A stretch of 64,000 nucleotides of DNA. It comes from Branchiostoma floridae (lineage: Eukaryota > Chordata > Leptocardii > Amphioxiformes > Branchiostomatidae). The stretch covers positions 22,975,835 to 23,039,834 of the forward strand of contig NC_049982.1 of NCBI RefSeq assembly GCF_000003815.2, written 5' to 3'. This document shows, in pieces, positions 57,301 through 64,000 of the stretch (its first letter is position 1; each line of letters opens with the position of its first letter). Below the pieces are notes generated by a model. That model searched no databases, was not told where the DNA came from, and worked only from the letters and a program-made list of their open reading frames with translations. The translations under genes were made by a program, and so were the position numbers.

Positions 57301-60300
57301 CCAGTAATTGCCCCAAATGACTCCAAGGCTAGCACTCACAGGCACATGACACTTCTATCATTTGCCATCAGCTCGAGAGAATTTAACATGATTTAGAAAT
57401 AGCGATCTCTGGCAGAAGGCCGTAAGTGCTGTAAGCTCTTTGCCGTTAGTATTTCTTTTACGTTGTTCGTAGATTTCTATAGTTGCCAAATGGCCCACCA
57501 AGATATTTCCCAGGAGCGTTGGACTTAATCCGCAAAACAAATGAAGCAGAATGGTCATCATGAAGGGGAATCCTCAGTTCCAATATGGGAGGGAACAGTG
57601 TAAATCTTTAAGTCTTCTTTTTATTGGAAAACTTCTGAAGCTATGTCCCCAAGGGGAAAATTTCTATACAAGTTTCTTCATGACAAACTATTGAATCAGC
57701 CAAAAAAAAATTACCATCACGGTGGTGTACTTTCTTCATCAGCCTTCAGAACTCCAGACATAATAGAAAGTAAGTTTATTTGCAAGTTCATGCCCGTTGG
57801 TTACTTGCAAGTACATGGTAGAAACAAGATAGGGAATAGGCATGTAACAATGAACTGTGACAAAGAGACTACTCGAATACTAGTGTTGACTATATGTAGA
57901 TAGGTTGCGTTTGTCTTCTTTTTTGGAAGTAGAGGAAGACCAAGAGTCCCACTTTTTCTACAGTTTGTGGGTTTTGTGATTTTAAGAAGAAAGTGGCTTT
58001 CTGTTTGTCCGTAAATGTGAGAAAGCTGGGGAATATAATGTGTGATAACACTGTGATTTCTTTAAACAAATGAATGTGTTTCTTTTGGAGTGGTTTATAA
58101 TACCTGGCCAATGATTTCCTCATTGAAAATGCCACTCAGAGTGTTCAAAATTGATACCTATTTGACTGGTATTTTCCTTCATTTTCAATAGGTAAGAAAA
58201 TAATCATAATAAGTGTTGTATAGTCGTGTGTTATCTTTAGACTGGGTGTGCTTTGACTGCCAAAAGAAGTCATTGACATTCTGTTCAATAGGCATGTCAC
58301 ACCATGTATTAGATGAAACCATCATGGTCTGTGATCAGGAGGGGTGGCTACTACGTGCAATCATTCACACGAGGGATATGTCATTACTGTGGGTGACAGT
58401 CAGTTAAGTGCTACAAGCTGAAAAGTAGGGCCTGGCTGAAAAGTGCTGGTAGCCGTTTACAAATTCATTGCACCGTGTACAAAATTATGTTACGTTGCTG
58501 TAAAAGTGGCATACCAAATGCTGCCATGTACATGTATAGTAGCTTAAACTTCAAACCTACATTACTATAAACTTCTATAATCTGTCTAGTCGTCTATTGG
58601 TACAGAGTTTGTGTTGTTTACAGGCTTAGACAGCTGGTGTAAGGTACCTGTACCAAAAATTGTGGCAGTAACTTAAGGCTTACATCACAATTCCCCAAAA
58701 AGGCCAGGCCAGGCAGTTTTTGAGAAAAACTGTGATAATTTTTTTTGATATAACAGAATAATAACAAAAAAACAGACCAAAAATAACTCAACAGCATCCC
58801 TTGGCACAAAATTTAATCCTTTGTTTCCACAAACAGCCCAGCTGGTCCCTGGGTAGGAAATGTGACGTAGGCCTAACTGCAGCTCCCTCCTCAAGTTCAG
58901 TAGGTCATTGCCATCGATTGCGGTGCAATTTCCAGACCTGACCGCTGAGGCAGAAAAGACGGGTGATTATACGAGCGGTGAGCTCAGCCAGAAAACAGTT
59001 TGTGTGGAAATTATCCGGAAAATTGGTCTACAGGAGCTGAGCAGAAGAGCAAAATGAGGATTACGATGTTAGTTTGGAAAGGCATTGCAATCTTACTCTA
59101 TGTTCTGAAGAGGATTGATGGAGATAGTCAGACAGACCATAAAATTTTATGCCCTAGAAGCGATAGCCATTCAGATAGATTATTAGATGGGCCTCAGGAT
59201 AAGTGAAGATGGGTCATTGAACCGTCATTTCCACCAATCAGCTCAGTCGTTCAACAGTTCGCAGTAGTTCAGGATAAATCTATCGGGACGTTTTGCTTGT
59301 CTGCCAGACCTTGGATTTTGATGGGACAATTTCTGTTACTTTGGGTTGTAAATTGTTCGTTTATTCATGAAAGCTCAAATCGGCCTGCAAGCCACTTTTG
59401 ATACAGCTCAATACAGGGACTGTGGAATGATGGTTGACGTCTACACTTTTCCAAGATTACTTGGACTCAATTATGATAATGAAACTGCTACCTTAATACT
59501 AGTTCACCTTTATTTGGGGAGACCTATATCCCCTGTTTTTTAAATACAGGATATTTTGTGATGTCAAGTCGACGGACGTGGTTTTAAACTGCAGTATTTT
59601 GATAACATAGCGGTTTAAAGCCATCATCCGTCAACTTGATATACCCGGCGTGTTCTTTTTGTTCTTAAGGTTACCCCGCAAATAAAGGTGAACCATCGTT
59701 ATCTCTAAGATACATTTTTCCCTGTGCGATTTTGTGTTCAGACATGTGTGTCTGTCTGCAATGAATATCATGAAGCATAGTGATAAGAATGTGAAGATAG
59801 GAAGCTGTCTTTGACACATGATGGAAACAGAAAGATTCCAATGACTGATAAGCATGACGTGGGAGCAAATTGCAAAGGGCATCAGTGCAAGCATCATGCA
59901 TTGCATTGTTCCCCAAAGAGCAAATACCCTGCTTCAGTAGTGCATGTAATGTCATATCAGCCTGTTTGATTTGTTTTTATTTGTTTGTCTTGCAAAACTG
60001 ATAAACAGCCTTTGGGAACAAACAGACCAGACAGTATCTCAGTATCTCAGAGGTGAATCAAGTGAGAAATATTGCAGTCATATTTCATGACTTCTTCTTT
60101 TTCCCCCACAGGAGATTCTAATGGATGCCAACAGGTTTCAGTTCCGGGCTGCCATTTCAGAGAAGTCAGCAAAGACTAAGGTCAGTGCTTTTTGTACCGC
60201 TTTGTTGAAAGCTTTTTAGGAGAAAAAAAAAGTTCTAGGGATTTCTCATAGAGAATAAGAGCCATTAACTTCTGTCAGTAATGTTCTATGACTGCACAGT

Positions 60301-63300
60301 GACATTTCCTTTTCAAAAGGACCGTTTCTAACTTTGAATTTTATATCCATCACATGCATTGTTGGGGATGGGGCGGACTTTATCTATTGCATGCCATGGC
60401 AGGCACTGACTATGATCAATGGTTGGAGTGTTGTAAAACAAATGGCAAAATTTGGTTCAATTAGAATTTTAAAGCCATCATGGGAGTTTTTTAACAGATG
60501 GGGTGAATTTTTTCCATCCCAACAAGAAATATTCTATATCTGGATGGAGGGACAGTTCAGGCCTTGTCCACATGAATCCAACAATGCCAAGCAATTTTGT
60601 GACACGCATTTCTAATTTGAGTTGTTTTTCCCCTGTAGAAAATCATGGCTGAGATCATGGATGAAGAGGACTCCAAACTAGACTTTGAGAAGAACCGAGC
60701 CAGACCTCTGCCGAGACATGTGGTGAGAACTGTCAATCAACCAGTAAATCAATTGATCAATCCATTGATCAATTTACCGTCTTGTTGCAAGTCCTCACTG
60801 TACAGTAATAATAAAAATATTTGTAAGACCTCTCTATGATAAGAGACATTGCATTGTGTCATAGTGTTGTTACAAATCCACTAAGAAGACAGATGGTAAA
60901 GGAATCTTGAGTAATAGCATTGGACCGAAGCAGAGGCAGCTAGCATTATTTTTTTGCTCTGCAAAAATGTGTTTTACAATCCATGAATTTTCTACCGACA
61001 CCAGGAAAATAAAGATGTGGTCAGAGACGAAGTCAGGTTTGGCGGAACATAACAATTTATTCCTCAAACGGGAAATCAATCGAATATGTATATCAGCTTC
61101 AGTTACCCAAGAAGCAGTAACAGACATTGCATTGTGTCATAGTGTTGTTACAAATCCATTAAGAAGACAGATGGTAAAGGAATCTTGAGTAATAGCATTG
61201 GACCGAAGCAGAGGCAGCTAGCATTATTTATGTGAAGATAGGATACTCCACCTAATAGATTCCTTTGTAGCAAAATTAACCATTGTTTTGAGTATCCCCC
61301 ATTCACAAACAATTAAGTCCGGTCCAGACCTGAACCTGGACAATACCTGTACCTGAATTTTCTGTACTGGTAGCCACCCCTAGTATTGAGGTTAATGATC
61401 ACACTGTGTTAACCTGTGTTCCCTGTCTCCAGACTGAGAACATCCCCATCAAGCTGAACACAGCAGCCATCCTGAGGGAGGGGGCACTGGTGCAGAAGAA
61501 GGAGGAGGATGAGCTCAAGAAGTAAGTCTTTTGAAACAGGTTATACAAATGGACTTATAACAATTTGTCAAACTTGAATGCAGCTGCAACATCTAGCTGC
61601 AGCTACATCATTATGGAACATGCTTTGGATTGCTTCCCTGTGGGGTGAGTTCTAAAAGTTTTCAAATCAAAATTAAGCAAACATCTGTCGTCACAGTATA
61701 GTATAGTAACCCAAAATATATGAGTGGCTCCTTAAGCCTTAGTTTTGTGGAAAATTCTTAGTATATATAAGAAAAAAAGCTCCAAGTAGAACCATTCATT
61801 ATTGTCCTGTGGAAGATGAAAGATGGTCACCAATGCAAAACATTGGTTGTACCTCCTTGTTTGTGTGTAACAATCTTTCTTATCTGAGTCATTTGCCAAC
61901 CTGATGAAATCATTCATGGAAATATCTTCTCCTTCTCCCCAGACTGCTGGACCTTGAGGCGGGTGCGAAAGATGCGAGCGAGTTCCTTGAGTGGCAGCAG
62001 AAGATGAGACAGAAGGACTACGACGAGCAGCTGGCAGAGATCGAGAGACGGCGTCTGGAAGGGAAGCTGAGCCACGAGGAGGCCATCTTGGCTCGCCAGA
62101 CTCTGGTGAAGGAGAACAGGCAGAAAGTACAGGACATGAAAGAGGAGGTAAGACGTAAATATGGAAGGGAATCCTTACAGTGTTAGTAGAACAGAATTCC
62201 TTTAAAAGTGTGCATAGCTATAAAAGTGACTCGTAGCAATGTCATGCTGCAATATCAGCTACCAGGAAATTATTATGCTTCCTCCCAAGCATTCTGCTTT
62301 GAGTTTGACTAAAGAAGTACTTCAGGAAGTTACTTTCCATATAAGTGAAACTGCTGCNNNNNNNNNNNNNNNNNNNNNNNNNNNNNNNNNNNNNNNNNNN
62401 NNNNNNNNNNNNNNNNNNNNNNNNNNNNNNNNNNNNNNNNNNNNNNNNNNNNNNNNNCGAACAGCTGATGCAGGAGTACGTCCATCAGCGCATGCAGGAT
62501 GAGAAGGAGATGAAGCGTCTGGTGGAGATCGTCATGTCCGGCCACAAGAACGCCATCCTGGCCCGCGAGCAGCTCCGCGAGTACAAGCGGAAGATCGTGG
62601 AGGAGGTCAACATCGAGAGCCAAGAGCTGCTGAGACAAGCCCTGGAAGATGTAAGTACTGTACATCTCTAAATGTTTGCTGGTTTATTTTCGCATTTTTT
62701 GTGGTGACTTCTTACCATGAAGACATAACAACGTAACACATGTTTTGTAACCTACTATCCTGTAAAACTGTTTCAAACACAAATGAAATTCAAATGGCAC
62801 AAAACCCCCTACTGTGAAATAAAACCACCACTAAAGTAAATGAATTTACAGAAGTCTCGAGAGGCGTCTTTGGGCACTGTTTTCCCCACTTGTCACTCTC
62901 ACTGTCTGTCATGTTTGTTATGAAGAAATCTGATCTCAAAAGTTTCTTTTAGTGGCTGTGCATGGTCTGAATTGTTTCCCAAGTAAACTATTTATAGATA
63001 GGGAAGGAAAATCTTGTGAAACAATATCACACCTTGCTGTTTGATACATATTATCTTTTCAACAAGTCTTTTCTATGTACCAGGACTTCATCAAATACAT
63101 TTTTTTTTGTTTCAATGTTTTTTAATAGGCATGAAGACATGCATTTAACTATCATTCCTAAGTTAGATACTACTGATAGTGTAGTTGTCTTGCATGCTGT
63201 ATTGAAGCAGATTTTCTTTGTGTGGATATGTGAAAACAACCTGGCTATATTTTCAGGAAGAAGAGGAGATGAAGCGTAAGTTTGAGATCATCCAGCAGAT

Positions 63301-63931
63301 CCGAGCCATGGAGGCCGTGCCCGTGGTCAGACAGAAGTTTGTGGACCTGGCTTCCACCGCTGGACACCAGCTGCTGAGCGAACTCTCCATCCTAGAGGTG
63401 TGTGGATCCTTCTCTCTTTTAGCATGGCATTTACAAACATGACCTTTACAAACTACTGTAATTCAGGGACATTTAGCACATCATACGGTACATACTTCAA
63501 GAAAATTGCTGAGACAAAGAATTTATTGTATGTAACAACCAAAACAACTGTTGGTCCTACAAATGGGTGAAGGCACTGTTTAAGTAATAAGGGACATAAA
63601 AGCTGATCTGCTACACTTTGGGATAATATAATCCCGAATAGAGAAGAAAGAAGTAAGACTTTTTACAGTAGATGTCTACTATCATTGTTGGAAATGATTT
63701 AATTTTGAGACAAGGCAAAGACATTCCTAAAGCAGGAAGAAAAGACATTTCTAACTTAGAAGGTCAAGAGAAAAGTGTGCTTAATATGTTTAATACAGCT
63801 TTAACATATGGAGCTTGTCATGTAAACTTGAACTTTTCCCCCTACAGTTGAAGGAGAGGCTTGGCCTCATGAAAGAGGCAGAGAGAAAATCAGAAGAGGA
63901 AAAACGTGATGAGATCCTTACTGCTAAACAG
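54356..63931 (+). CDS. CFAP99: CFAP99-like cilia and flagella associated protein, 3' end beyond window
   Basis: Thirteen exons in frame: 54356-54463 (ATG), 54819-54966, 55196-55290, 55678-55790, 56130-56310, 56818-56898, 60112-60180, 60639-60722, 61433-61521, 61943-62147, a gap-truncated exon ending 62650, 63257-63397 and 63848-63931. The last ends at a donor (CAG|GTGAGG), so the gene continues. The first ten exons give 391 codons. The globular N-terminal part has CCVELLDTFNPEENC, VEVFSGCIRYAP, FRLDELGIVHF, WIKDEW.KHYDPRF and QLADKVANK, which I recognise as CFAP99. From about residue 260 it is Lys/Glu/Arg-rich coiled coil (RRRLEGKLSHEEAILARQ). Family knowledge: an axonemal protein of motile cilia, first found in Chlamydomonas flagella. 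The start is supported by TCACCATGAG context after a 5' UTR acceptor. The neighbour NDRG shares its promoter. Confidence 0.82.
56912..57123. mobile_element. MITE with about 40-bp inverted ends in CFAP99 intron 6
   Basis: The left end TCATAATTCCACCAGATGC, then ATACCGCCACCT, is mirrored at the right end (AGGTGGCGGTAT, then CACCTGGTGGAATTATGA). Length about 212 bp. No coding capacity. Confidence 0.8.
57124..60111. other. CFAP99 intron 6 remainder: no feature recognised
   Basis: AT-rich intron without recognisable exons or repeats. Confidence 0.4.
60844..60951 (+). repeat. 108-bp direct repeat, copy 1
   Basis: Begins AGACATTGCATTGTGTCATA and is repeated with one visible mismatch at 61122-61229. 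The 170 bp between the copies are unique. Confidence 0.9.
61122..61229 (+). repeat. 108-bp direct repeat, copy 2
   Basis: See the copy at 60844. The flanks outside the two copies differ, so this is not a simple tandem duplication. It lies in CFAP99 intron 8. Confidence 0.9.
61318..61384 (+). mobile_element. hAT-like MITE end fragment
   Basis: CCGGTCCAGACCTGAACCTG, then GTACCTGAATTTTCTGTAC and CACCCCTAGTA, matches the right end of the element at 15218-15603 (ACCTGAATTTTCTGTACCGG). Only one end is present. Confidence 0.65.
62358..62457. other. Assembly gap (100 N) hiding the start of a CFAP99 exon
   Basis: The preceding exon ends in phase 0 at 62147, and coding resumes with C|GAA CAG CTG at 62458. 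The acceptor and an unknown number of codons (length 2 modulo 3) are in the gap. Confidence 0.95.
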
Positions 63932-64000
63932 GTGAGGGCTTGTTGTTTTGCTTGTTTCCTGTTTATATTAACTTTTCCCTTTAGTAAGAATGAACTATTT

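Overview
This is eukaryotic, metazoan nuclear DNA and most resembles an amphioxus-like invertebrate chordate (Branchiostoma type). Protein-coding genes are split into short exons with GT/AG introns. An intronless receptor carries the hallmarks of vertebrate-type odorant receptors. The introns are full of short inverted-repeat elements, SINEs and minisatellites. The organism call is an inference from this gene and repeat content. Four runs of N (7183-7502, 8431-8530, 13512-14022, 62358-62457) are assembly gaps.

Layout. (1) 1-6034, plus strand: the 3' five exons of an LHPP-like HAD phosphatase; the 5' exons lie outside the window. Its last visible intron begins with a mariner remnant placed exactly in the splice donor and continues into a 43-45 bp minisatellite. 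Its stop codon is the first unit of an 11-copy 40-bp minisatellite. (2) 6035-11190: repeat-rich DNA with a 163-bp tandem element, a nested palindromic element and a 5S-rRNA-headed SINE. (3) 11191-12446, plus strand: an intronless odorant-receptor-like GPCR with one frameshift in TM6. (4) 12447-21111: no gene recognised; a hAT-like MITE. (5) 21112-53589, minus strand: a complete NDRG-family gene of 14 coding exons in any one transcript. Exon 9 exists as two alternative, homologous 101-nt copies, and there is a further candidate 168-nt cassette exon. (6) About 53590-54338: a shared divergent promoter region. (7) 54356-63931 and beyond, plus strand: a CFAP99-like ciliary/flagellar gene, cut by the window end and by one assembly gap inside an exon.

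The most unusual theme is a motif very close to the vertebrate REST/NRSF RE1 element. One near-perfect copy (31889-31909) and two weaker solitary copies lie in NDRG introns. Many RE1-like cores form the repeated part of two separate minisatellites, at about 4359-5800 in the LHPP intron and 47653-48560 in NDRG intron 3. Other leading observations are the mutually exclusive NDRG exons, the mariner insertion that rebuilt a splice donor through its own TA duplication, and one SINE body joined to a 5S head in one copy and a tRNA head in another.

The genes do not form a functional pathway together. The only clear regulatory link is the head-to-head arrangement of NDRG and CFAP99. All exon coordinates were read by eye from splice signals, reading frame and family similarity recalled from memory; no alignment was run.
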